Made by a program: the position numbers and the translations under genes. Positions 17,324-26,647 of a stretch of DNA of 64,000 nucleotides are shown here, in pieces. The notes under the pieces are model-generated. The model had not been told where the DNA came from. It saw only the letters and a program-made list of their open reading frames with translations, and made no database searches. Each line of letters starts with the position of its first letter. Position 1 is the first letter of the stretch. The DNA comes from Desertibaculum subflavum (lineage in GTDB: Bacteria; Pseudomonadota; Alphaproteobacteria; Ferrovibrionales; Ferrovibrionaceae): positions 62,001-126,000 of the forward strand of contig QOZS01000008.1 in the NCBI GenBank assembly GCA_003576705.1, written 5' to 3'.

Positions 17324-18472
17324 GTGACGATCACGGCCCGCTCCACGCCGGCGATCGATCTCGCGATCGCCGGCTCGCCGCGCGAGATCACGGCGATCCA
17401 GCGCTTCCGCTATCAGGTCCTGGTCGAAGCGCAGGGCGGCGAGAGCGCGGATGCGGACCGCAAGCATCGCATCGTCGCCGATGCGGTGGATGCCGCAGCC
17501 CAGCATCTTTTTGTGCGCACCATCACCGGCGCGCTCGCCGCCACGGTGCGTCTGATCCCGGCGGCGATCGACGTTCTGCCGCCGGCCGGCGCCGATGCCC
17601 TCAGGCTCGGCGGGTTTCTGAATTTCGGCCGGCAGGCTGCGTGCGTGCAGGACCGGCTGGTGGTGGGCGAGGCGGGGGCCGCCGGCATCATGGCGACCCT
17701 GCTGGGCGGTGCCGTGCGCGTGGCGCGGCAGATCGGTGCCCGCTTCCTCTGCACGGCGGTGCCGGCGAGCCAGGTAAAGGCCTTCGAACAGCTCGGCTAT
17801 CGCGGCTATGCGGAAGGCTTCGTCGACCGTGACGACCAGTATCTCGTGCCGCTGGTGCTGCTGACGGAGGACTATATACACCTCGCCACCGTCAACTCGC
17901 CCTTCGCCCGGCTGATCGTGCGCGAGGACAATCCGCGCACCACCGCGGACTGGTTCGCCAAGACCTATCCGGCGCCGTCACGGACGGGCGCCAAAGGCGT
18001 GAGCGAGGACCAGATCTGGGAGCGTCTGACCCAGACCCTGCGGCAGAGCCCGCTCGAGGGCATACCCCTGCTGCACGACCTCTCCTACGCGGATGCCCGG
18101 CGTTTCGTCGGCGTCGGAAGGCTGAAGCGCTGCCATACGGGTGACGTGCTGGTACGACAGGGCGATGTCGGCCGCGACATGTTCGTCGTCATCGGCGGGG
18201 AGGTCGAGGTGCGCCGGATCGACCGCAAGGGCGCGAGCAAGCGGGTCGCCGCGCTCGGCCGCGGCGACGTGTTCGGCGAGATGGCCTATCTCTCCGAGGC
18301 GCCGCGCACCGCCGACGTCGTCGCGCTGACCGAGGGGGAGGTGCTGGTGCTGAACCAGCAGACCATGCAGCGCGCCATCCAGGAGATGCCGGCGGTGGCG
18401 GCGCGCGTGCTGTTCAACCTGTCGCTGATCCTGAGCGACCGGCTCGGCAAGACGACGGCAAAGCTGGTCTAG
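17324..18472 (+). CDS. GNAT-like acyltransferase fused to a cyclic-nucleotide-binding domain
   Basis: A 382-residue two-domain protein. Residues about 10-190 look like a GNAT/acyl-homoserine-lactone-synthase-like acyltransferase: early FRYQVLVEAQGG, central TVRLIP, and FLCTAVPASQVKAFEQLGYRGY. Residues about 245-365 form a CRP-type cNMP-binding domain with HTGDVLVRQGDVGRDMFVV and an intact phosphate-binding cassette FGEMAYLSEAPRTADV. Both Glu and Arg of the cassette are present, so ligand binding is plausible. The start is GTG 17324. It sits 16 bases after nrdJ and may be co-transcribed with it. Its acyl acceptor is unknown. Confidence 0.7.
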   Translation: MTITARSTPAIDLAIAGSPREITAIQRFRYQVLVEAQGGESADADRKHRIVADAVDAAAQHLFVRTITGALAATVRLIPAAIDVLPPAGADALRLGGFLNFGRQAACVQDRLVVGEAGAAGIMATLLGGAVRVARQIGARFLCTAVPASQVKAFEQLGYRGYAEGFVDRDDQYLVPLVLLTEDYIHLATVNSPFARLIVREDNPRTTADWFAKTYPAPSRTGAKGVSEDQIWERLTQTLRQSPLEGIPLLHDLSYADARRFVGVGRLKRCHTGDVLVRQGDVGRDMFVVIGGEVEVRRIDRKGASKRVAALGRGDVFGEMAYLSEAPRTADVVALTEGEVLVLNQQTMQRAIQEMPAVAARVLFNLSLILSDRLGKTTAKLV

Positions 18473-19414
18473 CTAGGTGAAAGCGCGACGCAGCGCGGCG
18501 CCGATCTCCTCCGTCGCCACCGCCGCCGCGTCGATCAGCCGCCCCATGCCGAGGAAGCCGTGGATCATGCCGTCGAAGGGACGATGTACGACCTGGACGC
18601 CGGCGCGCTGCAAGGCCTCGGCATAGGCACGGCCCTCGTCACGCAGGACATCATATCCGGCGGTGATGACCAAAGCCGGCGGCAGGCCACGGTGGTCCGG
18701 CGCGTGTAGCGGCGACGCGCGCCAGTCGCGCGTCTCCGGCGCGGCATTCAGATAGTGGTCGATGAACCAGGCCATGGCGGCCGCCGTCAGGCCGACGCCT
18801 TCGGCGTGCTCGCGGTACGAGGCATGGCCGCGGGTGAAATCGGTGACCGGGTAGACCAGCACCTGGTGGCGCAGGGCAGGCCCGCCGCGTTCCCGCGCCG
18901 CCAGCGCGGCGACGGCGGCGAGATTGCCGCCAGCGCTGTCGCCGCCGACGGCGAGGCGCCCCCGATCGATGCGCAGCTTGTCGCCATGCTCGGCGAGCCA
19001 GGTCAGGACGGCATAGGCGTCCTCCGCGGCTGCCGGGAACTTCGCCTCCGGCGGACGGCGGTAGTCGACGCTGACCACCGCGGCGCCGGCCGCATTGGCG
19101 AGCGCGCGGCAGATGCCGTCATGGGTGTCGAGATCGCCCATCACCCAGCCGCCGCCGTGATACCAGATCAAGGCCGGCAGGACGGCGCCGGCCGCGCTGC
19201 CGACGGGGCGGAAATGGCGCACCGGGATCGGCCCGCCCGGTCCCGGCAGGCTCAAATTCTCCACCCAGGCGACCGGCGCGGGCGGCGGCACCACGGCGGC
19301 GCGGCCTTCCTTGTACTGCCGACGCGCCGCGTCGGGCGAGAGCGTCTCCACCGCCGGCCGACCGGCCGCAGCGGCGAGCTCGAGGGCATGGCGTGCTTGC
19401 GGATCGAGCGTCAT
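18473..19414 (-). CDS. Alpha/beta hydrolase, hormone-sensitive-lipase (HSL) family esterase
   Basis: A 313-residue carboxylesterase-like enzyme. The oxyanion-hole motif HGGGWVMGD (about residues 88-97) and the nucleophile elbow GGDSAGGN (about 155-162) define the HSL or family IV lipases. The C-terminal histidine of the triad is in MIHGFLGMG. No signal peptide is seen, so it is cytoplasmic. It ends one base after the oppositely oriented fusion gene and lies 45 bases downstream of aspS on the same strand, so read-through from aspS is possible. Confidence 0.88.
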   Translation of the reverse strand: MTLDPQARHALELAAAAGRPAVETLSPDAARRQYKEGRAAVVPPPAPVAWVENLSLPGPGGPIPVRHFRPVGSAAGAVLPALIWYHGGGWVMGDLDTHDGICRALANAAGAAVVSVDYRRPPEAKFPAAAEDAYAVLTWLAEHGDKLRIDRGRLAVGGDSAGGNLAAVAALAARERGGPALRHQVLVYPVTDFTRGHASYREHAEGVGLTAAAMAWFIDHYLNAAPETRDWRASPLHAPDHRGLPPALVITAGYDVLRDEGRAYAEALQRAGVQVVHRPFDGMIHGFLGMGRLIDAAAVATEEIGAALRRAFT

Positions 19415-19459
19415 GGGCGGATCAACCCCGGAAGAAAGGCCGCGCGACGGGCCGGTGGT

Positions 19460-21229
19460 TCAACTCGGCGGCACCACGCGGATGTGGAGTTCCTTCAGCT
19501 GCTTCGCCGCCACCTCGCCCGGGGCGCCCATCATCAGGTCCTGCGCCTGCTGGTTCATCGGGAACAGGATGACCTCGCGGATGTTCGGCTCGTCGGCCAG
19601 CAGCATGACGATGCGGTCGATGCCGGGCGCGATGCCACCATGCGGCGGCGCACCGTAGCGGAAGGCGTTCAGCATGCCGCCGAAGCGCTTCTCCACTTCC
19701 TCGGCCGGATAGCCGGCGATGCGGAAGGCTTCCAGCATGATGTCGGGGCGATGGTTGCGGATCGCGCCCGACGACAGCTCCACGCCGTTGCAGACGATGT
19801 CGTATTGGAAGGCCAGGATGTCGAGCGGGTCCTTCGACGTCAGCGCTTCCAGCCCACCCTGCGGCATCGAGAAGGGATTGTGCGAGAAATCGACCCGCTT
19901 CTCGTCCTCGTTCCACTCGAACATCGGGAAGTCGACGATCCAGCAGCACTTGAAGATGCCCTGCTCGATCACGCCGAGCTCCTCGCCCAGGCGCGTGCGG
20001 GCGAGGCCGGCGAGCCTCGCCGCCTTGTCGGCCTTGTCGGCCGCGAAGAACACGGCATCGCCATCCTTCAGGCCGGCAGCGCTCTTGATCTTTGCCAACC
20101 GGTCCGCGTCCAGGTTTTTGGCGATCGGCCCCTTCGCCTCGCCGGCATCGAACACGATGTAGCCGAGGCCGGCGGCGCCTTCGCTGCGCGCCCATTCGTT
20201 CATCTTGTCGAAGAAGCTGCGGGGCCGGCCAGCGGCGCCCGGCGCCGGAATGGCGCGCACCACGGCGCCGTTCTCGATCGCCTTGGCGAAAATGCCGAAG
20301 CCGGAGCCGCGGAAGGCCTCCGTGACGTCGGCGATGATGATCGGATTGCGCAGGTCCGGCTTGTCGGAGCCGTATTTCAGCATCGATTCCCGGAACGGGA
20401 TGCGCGGGAAGGGCCCCGGCACCTTGCGGGAACCGGCGAACTCCTCGAACACGCCGTGGATCACCGGCTCCACCGCGGCGAAGACGTCGTCCTGGGTGAC
20501 GAAGCTCATCTCCAGGTCGAGCTGGTAGAACTCGCCGGGGCTCCTGTCCTTGCGGGCGTCCTCGTCGCGGAAGCAGGGCGCGATCTGGAAATAGCGGTCG
20601 AAGCCCGACACCATGATCAGTTGCTTGAACTGCTGCGGCGCCTGCGGCAGGGCGTAGAACCGGCCGGGATGCATGCGGCTCGGCACCAGGAAGTCGCGCG
20701 CGCCCTCGGGCGAGGAGGCGGTCAGGATCGGTGTCTGGAACTCGGTGAAGCCCTGGTCGTGCATGCGCCGGCGGATCGAGGCGATCACCTTCGAACGCAG
20801 CACGATGTTCTGGTGCAGCCGGTCGCGCCGCAGATCGAGGAAACGGTATTTAAGGCGAATCTCCTCCGGGTATTCCTGCTCGCCGAACACCGGCATCGGC
20901 AGTTCCTCGGCCGCAGAGAGCACCTCCAGCGTCTGCGCCTGCACTTCGACATGGCCGGTCGGCAGGCTCGTGTTCACGGTCTCAGGCGTCCGTGCGACCA
21001 CCTTGCCGGTAATGCAGACGACGCTTTCCGAGCGCAGCCCCTCGGCGATCCTGAAGATGTCGGAACCGGTCGTCAGCACGCATTGCGTAACGCCGTAATG
21101 GTCGCGCAGGTCGATGAACAGCAGGCTCCCGTGGTCGCGCTTCCGGTGCACCCAGCCGGACAGGCGGACGATCTCGCCGACTTGCTCGGGCCGGAGGGCG
21201 CCGCAGGTATGGGTGCGATAGGAGTGCAT
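19460..21229 (-). CDS. aspS: Aspartyl-tRNA synthetase (possibly Asp/Asn type)
   Basis: A 589-residue bacterial-type class IIb synthetase that charges tRNA-Asp. Order: N-terminal anticodon-binding OB fold ([20 protein letters not shown]), then catalytic domain with motif 2 [15 protein letters not shown], the GAD insertion, and motif 3 [18 protein letters not shown]. Start at the ATG giving [10 protein letters not shown], the typical alphaproteobacterial beginning; 20 codons upstream are open but unrelated. A TTGACA element and a dyad lie just upstream. Whether it also misacylates tRNA-Asn cannot be decided here. Confidence 0.97.
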   Translation of the reverse strand: MHSYRTHTCGALRPEQVGEIVRLSGWVHRKRDHGSLLFIDLRDHYGVTQCVLTTGSDIFRIAEGLRSESVVCITGKVVARTPETVNTSLPTGHVEVQAQTLEVLSAAEELPMPVFGEQEYPEEIRLKYRFLDLRRDRLHQNIVLRSKVIASIRRRMHDQGFTEFQTPILTASSPEGARDFLVPSRMHPGRFYALPQAPQQFKQLIMVSGFDRYFQIAPCFRDEDARKDRSPGEFYQLDLEMSFVTQDDVFAAVEPVIHGVFEEFAGSRKVPGPFPRIPFRESMLKYGSDKPDLRNPIIIADVTEAFRGSGFGIFAKAIENGAVVRAIPAPGAAGRPRSFFDKMNEWARSEGAAGLGYIVFDAGEAKGPIAKNLDADRLAKIKSAAGLKDGDAVFFAADKADKAARLAGLARTRLGEELGVIEQGIFKCCWIVDFPMFEWNEDEKRVDFSHNPFSMPQGGLEALTSKDPLDILAFQYDIVCNGVELSSGAIRNHRPDIMLEAFRIAGYPAEEVEKRFGGMLNAFRYGAPPHGGIAPGIDRIVMLLADEPNIREVILFPMNQQAQDLMMGAPGEVAAKQLKELHIRVVPPS

Positions 21230-21260
21230 GGACCGGGGACCTAGAGATGGGGAAGCCGGG

Positions 21261-21289
21261 AAAACACACAGCCATCTATGGCTTGTCAA
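21261..21289 (-). promoter_or_regulatory. aspS promoter with dyad in the spacer
   Basis: On the minus strand a perfect TTGACA (21289-21284) is followed after 17 bases by TGTTTT (21266-21261), a weak -10. The spacer contains the dyad AGCCAT-AG-ATGGCT (21283-21270), a 6-bp perfect inverted repeat, which would be well placed for a regulator. The leader to the ATG would be only about 25 bases. Confidence 0.45.
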
Positions 21290-21312
21290 GGCAAGGCGCG
21301 GTTAATGGCCGG

Positions 21313-22776
21313 TCAGAGCCCGGCCAGGCCGCGGAACAGGGCAAATCCGGCTGCGAGCGCAGCATAGATCAGCAACGCCGAACGCAGGCCGAAGCGGGCG
21401 AGGACATGCACCGGGGGACCGCCGCCCGGCACCGCCTGGCTCGCAATGGCGACGGTCAGGCTGACGATGGAAAGCGATGCGAAGGCGCCGTGCCCGGCGG
21501 CGGCATTGTGAATGGCCGCGAAGTCCCAGGCCAGGCCATGCGCCGCGCCGAGTGCCGTCACGGCCGGAAGGAACAATGCGTTCCCGGCCACGGCCGAGCC
21601 GGTGGTGAAGCCGCCGAGCATGCCGAGCGCGGGGGCGAGCGGAACCAGGACGGCGAGCGGGAGGCCTGCCGCCCCCGCGAGCGCGATGCGGAGCAGCCCC
21701 GTCTGTTGCATCACCTGGGCCAGCAGGATGAAAGCCAGAACCACGGCGACAGGGCGAATCGCGCGGCCGAGCGGAACGCCCCAGCGGAAGCCGCTGCCGC
21801 GCGCTGCCAGGATTGTCGCAACGATCAGCAATGCCAGACCGGGCGAGGCGAGCGGCGAGATCGCGAGGTCCCCGCCGCCGATGACCAGCACATCGTCAAG
21901 GAATGTGGCGATCGGGGGCACCAGGCGGACCAGCAACAGCAGAATCAGCGCCGCCGCGAAAGGCGCGAGGCCGCGCAGGCGCGCGAGGTCGCCGAGGCCG
22001 GGCCGGAAACGGCCGCGCAATGCCTCCCAGCCGATCCCCAGCAGGGCGACGCCGAGCCCGGCCAGCACGCCCGACGTCTCGACCAGCAGGAAGCGCGCAT
22101 TGAGATGCAGCAGCGCTGCCAGCGCCAGTGCCAGCAGCACGGCAAAGACGGCGTGCCGCCTGAGCGCATCCGGCCCGCCGATCGTGGCAATCCCGATCAG
22201 CCCGACCACCACCAGCGCCGGCACTTGCAGCACGGCGCTGACGGCACCGAGCAGGTCCGGCGGCATGCCGGCGAGCGCCGCGCCGATCAGAGTCGCCAGC
22301 GCCATGGTCCCCCAGGCCATGATGTGCATGCCGAGCAGGGCCACCGGCACGCCCACGGCGGGGCCGAGCAGGCGGATCAGCACCGGTACCGCGAGCAGAA
22401 GGGAAATACCGAATCCGGTCAGGCACTCGAGCGCGGGGAACAGGCCGAGCAGCAGGATCACGGCGCAACGCTGCGGATCCATGCCGAGCGACCGCAGGCC
22501 CTCGGCTGCCTCCGTCAGCGCCCCGCGGCGGTCGAGTTCATGGTTGAGGATCAGGCCCGGCACGATCACCGAGGCCGCGCTCACCGCGATCGCCAGCGCC
22601 GTCTGGCCGGCGGCGCCGAGCGCCGGCCAGTTCAGCGTCGCGGATTCGATGGTCGCCGCGGCGAGCGCCGCGAGGGCAAGGCCGATCGCCGCGCCGATCA
22701 GGGGACCGGCCCGCAACACCAGAATCGCCGCCAGGGCGGCGGCGATCGGGGTCAAGGCGTACAAGGGGATGAGCAA
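21313..22776 (-). CDS. L-lactate permease family transporter (LctP)
   Basis: A 487-residue, very hydrophobic membrane protein of the LctP/lactate permease family, which carries L-lactate or glycolate with protons. Typical features are the long run of alternating hydrophobic spans and the loop [20 protein letters not shown], with [20 protein letters not shown] after it. The start is TTG at 22776; an in-frame TAG some 45 bases further upstream excludes a much longer form and no ATG is available. It is divergent from the TAXI-TRAP operon. A lactate/malate-type dehydrogenase lies far to the left at 3.3-4.3 kb, so no local pathway is implied. Confidence 0.82.
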   Translation of the reverse strand: MLIPLYALTPIAAALAAILVLRAGPLIGAAIGLALAALAAATIESATLNWPALGAAGQTALAIAVSAASVIVPGLILNHELDRRGALTEAAEGLRSLGMDPQRCAVILLLGLFPALECLTGFGISLLLAVPVLIRLLGPAVGVPVALLGMHIMAWGTMALATLIGAALAGMPPDLLGAVSAVLQVPALVVVGLIGIATIGGPDALRRHAVFAVLLALALAALLHLNARFLLVETSGVLAGLGVALLGIGWEALRGRFRPGLGDLARLRGLAPFAAALILLLLVRLVPPIATFLDDVLVIGGGDLAISPLASPGLALLIVATILAARGSGFRWGVPLGRAIRPVAVVLAFILLAQVMQQTGLLRIALAGAAGLPLAVLVPLAPALGMLGGFTTGSAVAGNALFLPAVTALGAAHGLAWDFAAIHNAAAGHGAFASLSIVSLTVAIASQAVPGGGPPVHVLARFGLRSALLIYAALAAGFALFRGLAGL

Positions 22777-22855
22777 GCGGGCCTGTCGGTTCGGATTGCG
22801 GCCGGAAGGAAGGTGCCGCAGACTACATCACTCAATTCCCAACCGGAGGCTGATT

Positions 22856-23824
22856 ATGAAAGGCATGCTCGGGGCGATGGCGGCTGCGGCGACGCTCGGC
22901 CTGATGGCCCAGATGCCCGCTGCGGCGCAGCAGAAGTTCATCACCATCGGCACCGGCGGCGTCACCGGCGTCTACTATGCGGTCGGCGGCGCCGTCTGCC
23001 GCCTGGTGAACAAGGACCGCAAGACGCATGGGCTGCGCTGCTCGGTGGAATCGACCGGCGGCTCGGTCTTCAACGTCAACACCATCAAATCCGGCGAGCT
23101 CGACCTCGGCATGGCGCAGTCGGACGTGCAGTTCAACGCCACCAAGGGCGTCGCTCAGTTCAAGGAGGGCGGCGCCTATGGCGATCTTCGCTCCGTGTTC
23201 TCTGTGCATCCGGAGCCGTTCACGGTGCTGGCCCGCAAGGAGGCCGGCATCACCAAGTTCGAGGATTTCAAGGGCAAGCGGTTCAATGTCGGCAACCCGG
23301 GCTCGGGCACGCGCGCCTCGATGGACGAATTGCTTACAGCCTTGGGCTGGAAGATCTCCGATTTCGCTCTGGCATCGGAGCTGAAAGCCGATGAGCACGG
23401 CCCCGCGCTGTGCGACAACAAGATCGACGGCTTCTTCTATGCCGTCGGCCATCCTTCCGCGAACATCCAGGACCCGACCACGACTTGCGGCGCCAAGCTC
23501 GTGTCGTTGACCGGTCCGGCGATCGACAAGCTGGTGGCGGACAAGCCCTACTACGCCAAGGCGACGATTCCGGGCGGGATGTACAACAACAACCCGAACC
23601 CGACGGCGACCTACGGCGTGCTGGCGACCATGGTGACCTCTGCCAAGGTGCCGGACAACGTGATCTACGCTGTCACCAAGGCCGTGTTCGACAATTTCGA
23701 CGAGTTCAAGAAGCTGCACCCGGCCTTCGCCAATCTGGACCCCAAGAAGATGGTGAAGGACGGCAACTCCGCGCCGCTGCACACCGGCGCGGCGAAGTAC
23801 TTCAAGGAGAAGGGCCTCAACTGA
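22856..23824 (+). CDS. TAXI-family TRAP transporter solute-binding protein
   Basis: A 322-residue periplasmic receptor. A signal peptide ([20 protein letters not shown], cleaved after AAAQQ or nearby) precedes the TAXI core: [40 protein letters not shown], and [21 protein letters not shown] receptors feed 4TM/12TM fused permeases; known ligands include glutamate and related dicarboxylates, but this one is not assignable. GGAGG is 8 bases ahead of the ATG. A GC-rich hairpin separates it from the permease gene. Confidence 0.93.
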   Translation: MKGMLGAMAAAATLGLMAQMPAAAQQKFITIGTGGVTGVYYAVGGAVCRLVNKDRKTHGLRCSVESTGGSVFNVNTIKSGELDLGMAQSDVQFNATKGVAQFKEGGAYGDLRSVFSVHPEPFTVLARKEAGITKFEDFKGKRFNVGNPGSGTRASMDELLTALGWKISDFALASELKADEHGPALCDNKIDGFFYAVGHPSANIQDPTTTCGAKLVSLTGPAIDKLVADKPYYAKATIPGGMYNNNPNPTATYGVLATMVTSAKVPDNVIYAVTKAVFDNFDEFKKLHPAFANLDPKKMVKDGNSAPLHTGAAKYFKEKGLN

Positions 23825-23835
23825 GGCAAGGGCAT

Positions 23836-23863
23836 CCCGGCGCCGCGCGGATGCGGCGCCGGG
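23836..23863 (+). terminator. Hairpin between TAXI receptor and permease (attenuator or stabiliser)
   Basis: CCCGGCGCCGC (23836-23846) and GCGGCGCCGGG (23853-23863) form a perfect 11-bp stem with a 6-base loop, 12 bases after the receptor stop. No T-run follows, so it is more likely a 3' stabiliser or partial terminator than a full stop. Confidence 0.5.
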
Positions 23864-23936
23864 CCTGCCGCCATGACGTTGCGGCGAGACGGGGCAGGGG
23901 ACGCCTCCGTCTTGCAAGTCTCTCGGGGGAGCACAG

Positions 23937-26531
23937 ATGACCGACGCGGCCCGCCGGACGGCCAGCGAGGCGGAGCTTCAGGACATGGTGGCCGCCGCCG
24001 ATCTCGGCGGCCGCAAGCTCACCGGCATATCGGGACGCGCGCTGTTCTGGACCGCCGTCGCCTGGTCGCTGTTCCAGCTGTGGTACGCCTCGCCGCTGCC
24101 CTTCATCTTCGGCGTATTCATCCTGAACGACACCGAGGCGCGGTCGATCCATCTTGCCTTCGCGCTGCTGCTGGCATTCCTCGCCTATCCGGGCTCGCGG
24201 GGCGCGCCGCGCGACCGGGTGCCGGCGGTGGACTGGACGATTGGCCTGCTCGGCGCCTTCGTCGCCGCCTATATCTTCTTGTTCTATGTCTCGCTCTCGA
24301 CCCGGCCGGGGCAGCCCAATTGGGCGGATATGGTGGTCGGGGTCGGCGGCCTCGTCATCCTGCTGGAGGCAACCCGCCGCGCGCTCGGCCCGCCCTTGGT
24401 CGTCGTGGCGCTGGTCTTTCTCGCCTACACCTTCCTCGGGCCCTACATGCCGGAGGTCATCCAGCACAAGGGCGCTTCGGTCGAACGGCTGATCTCGCAT
24501 CAGTGGCTGACCACCGAAGGCGTGTTCGGCGTCGCTCTCGGCGTCTCCACCGGCTTCGTCTTCCTCTACGTCCTGTTCGGCTCGCTGCTGGAACAGGCCG
24601 GCGCCGGCAACTGGATGATGCAGGTTTCCTTTGCGATGATGGGCCACCTGAAGGGCGGGCCCGCCAAGGTCGCGGTGGTGTCCTCGGCGCTGAACGGCGT
24701 CATCTCCGGCTCGTCGATCTCCAACGTCGTCTCCGGCGGCATCTTCACCATCCCGATGATGAAGCGCACCGGCCTCACGGGCGTGAAAGCCGGCGCGATC
24801 GAGACGGCGTCCTCGATCAACGGCCAGATCATGCCGCCGGTGATGGGCGCCGCCGCCTTCCTGATGGTCGAGTATGTCGGCATTCCCTATCCCGACATCG
24901 TCAAGCACGCGGCGTTGCCGGCGATCATCTCCTATATCGGCCTGTTCTACATCGTGCATATCGAGGCGCTGAAGATCGGCGCCGAGCCCCTGACGCGGGC
25001 GCATCAGCGCGCGCCGGCGCAGCGTGTCCTGGTCGGCGCCATGGGGCTCGCCGGCACCGTCGCCGTGATCTGCGGCCTCTATTACGCCATCACCGGCATA
25101 GCCGCGGTCTTCGGTGCTGCCGCGCCGTGGATCGTCGCGGCGCTCGGCATCGGCCTCTATGTCGGGCTGCTCGCCTATGCCGCCCGCTTCGACGACCTGC
25201 TGCCGGACGACCCGCATGCGCCCGTCGTGACGGTGCCGGCCACCTGGCCGATCGCCCGCACCGGCCTGCATTTCATTCTGCCGATCGTGGTGCTGCTCTG
25301 GTGCCTGATGGTGGAGGAGCTGTCGGCCGGCCTGTCCGCCTTCTGGGCCACCGTCACCATCATGGCGATGCTGGCGACCCAGCGGCCGCTGATCGAGCTG
25401 TTCCGCGGCGGCCGCCAGTTCGGCGCCGCGGCCGTGCGCGGCATCCGCGAGCTGATCGAGGGCCTGCATCTCGGCGCCCGCAACATGATCGGCATCGGCG
25501 TCGCCACCGCCACCGCCGGCATCGTGGTCGGCACGGTCACCTTGACCGGCATGGGCCTGATGATGACGGAGTTCGTCGAGCTTTTGTCCGGCGGCAACGT
25601 CATCCTGATGCTGGTGCTGACGGCCTTCGTCAGCCTGATCCTCGGCATGGGCATCCCGACCACGGCGAATTACATCCTGGTGGCGACCCTGATGGCGCCG
25701 GTGATCGTGGAGCTCGGCGCGCAGGCAGGCCTCGCCATCCCGCTGATCGCCGTGCACCTCTTCGTCTTCTATTTCGGCATCATGGCCGACGTGACGCCGC
25801 CGGTCGGGCTCGCCGCCTATGCCGCCGCGGCGATCTCCGGCGAGGATCCGATCAAGACCGGCTTCCAGGGCGCTTTCTATTCGCTGCGTACCGCGCTGCT
25901 GCCGTTCATCTTCGTGTTCGAGCCGCGCATCCTGCTGATCGACATCCATGCCTGGTGGGAGGTGCCGGTCGTGGCCGTGGCCGCGACCATCGCCATGATG
26001 CTGTTCGCCGCCGGCACGATGAGCTGGTTCCTGGTGAAGAGCCGGCTGTGGGAATCCGCCGCCCTGCTGCTCGCCGCCTTCGTCCTCCTGCGGCCGAGCT
26101 TCTTCTGGGACATGATCCATCCGCCGTACCAGGTGCTGCCGCCGGCGCAACTCGAGCAGGTGGTCGCCGGAATCCCCGAGGATGGACGAATGGTGATCTC
26201 GGTCTCCGGCACGACGATCGAGGGCGACGATTATGAGAAGACCGTGAGCATCCGCCTCGGTCCCGCCGGACCGGCGCGGGAACGGCTGGCGACGGCCGGG
26301 CTTCGCCTGGCGCCGGGTCTCGGCGGCGAGATGCAGGTGGCCCAGGTGCGGTTCAGCTCCTATGCCAAGAAGGCGGGGCTGGAGGCGGGCCAGAAGCTGG
26401 AATCCGTGCGGGTGCCGACCGAGCGGCCTTCGCCCTTCGTGATGATGATTCCCGCCCTGGGCCTGGCCGGCCTGGTGACGATTTTGCAGTGGATGCGCCG
26501 TCGGGCAACATCGCCGGCGTCGCATGGCTGA
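23937..26531 (+). CDS. TRAP transporter fused permease (4TM/12TM) with C-terminal DUF3394-like domain
   Basis: An 864-residue fused DctQ/DctM permease. The first about 200 residues carry the four small-subunit spans, and the remainder carries the 12-span DctM unit with family stretches SGSSISNVVSGGIFTIPMMK, SSINGQIMPPVMGAAAFLM and GMGIPTTANYILVATLMAPV. The last about 150 residues after the final span resemble the DUF3394 region found on TAXI permeases. SD GGGGGAG lies just before the ATG. It works with the upstream TAXI receptor as a sodium-driven importer. Confidence 0.93.
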   Translation: MTDAARRTASEAELQDMVAAADLGGRKLTGISGRALFWTAVAWSLFQLWYASPLPFIFGVFILNDTEARSIHLAFALLLAFLAYPGSRGAPRDRVPAVDWTIGLLGAFVAAYIFLFYVSLSTRPGQPNWADMVVGVGGLVILLEATRRALGPPLVVVALVFLAYTFLGPYMPEVIQHKGASVERLISHQWLTTEGVFGVALGVSTGFVFLYVLFGSLLEQAGAGNWMMQVSFAMMGHLKGGPAKVAVVSSALNGVISGSSISNVVSGGIFTIPMMKRTGLTGVKAGAIETASSINGQIMPPVMGAAAFLMVEYVGIPYPDIVKHAALPAIISYIGLFYIVHIEALKIGAEPLTRAHQRAPAQRVLVGAMGLAGTVAVICGLYYAITGIAAVFGAAAPWIVAALGIGLYVGLLAYAARFDDLLPDDPHAPVVTVPATWPIARTGLHFILPIVVLLWCLMVEELSAGLSAFWATVTIMAMLATQRPLIELFRGGRQFGAAAVRGIRELIEGLHLGARNMIGIGVATATAGIVVGTVTLTGMGLMMTEFVELLSGGNVILMLVLTAFVSLILGMGIPTTANYILVATLMAPVIVELGAQAGLAIPLIAVHLFVFYFGIMADVTPPVGLAAYAAAAISGEDPIKTGFQGAFYSLRTALLPFIFVFEPRILLIDIHAWWEVPVVAVAATIAMMLFAAGTMSWFLVKSRLWESAALLLAAFVLLRPSFFWDMIHPPYQVLPPAQLEQVVAGIPEDGRMVISVSGTTIEGDDYEKTVSIRLGPAGPARERLATAGLRLAPGLGGEMQVAQVRFSSYAKKAGLEAGQKLESVRVPTERPSPFVMMIPALGLAGLVTILQWMRRRATSPASHG

Positions 26532-26549
26532 GCCGCCTCCCGCAAAACA

Positions 26550-26578
26550 TTACATAACTTATTGATGTATATTATATT
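26550..26578 (+). promoter_or_regulatory. AT-rich promoter region ahead of rnd
   Basis: A sharply AT-rich pocket in a GC-rich window. TATATT (26573-26578) is a good -10; TTACAT (26550-26555) 17 bases before it is a poor -35. The inverted repeat TACAT...ATGTA sits between them. Likely the rnd promoter, about 70 bases ahead of the start codon. Confidence 0.4.
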
Positions 26579-26647
26579 TTTCGAACCGGTGAATTGCTGC
26601 TGATTTTCCTCACGGCGCGGCGGGTGGTGCTAGACTTCCGCCGAGTC

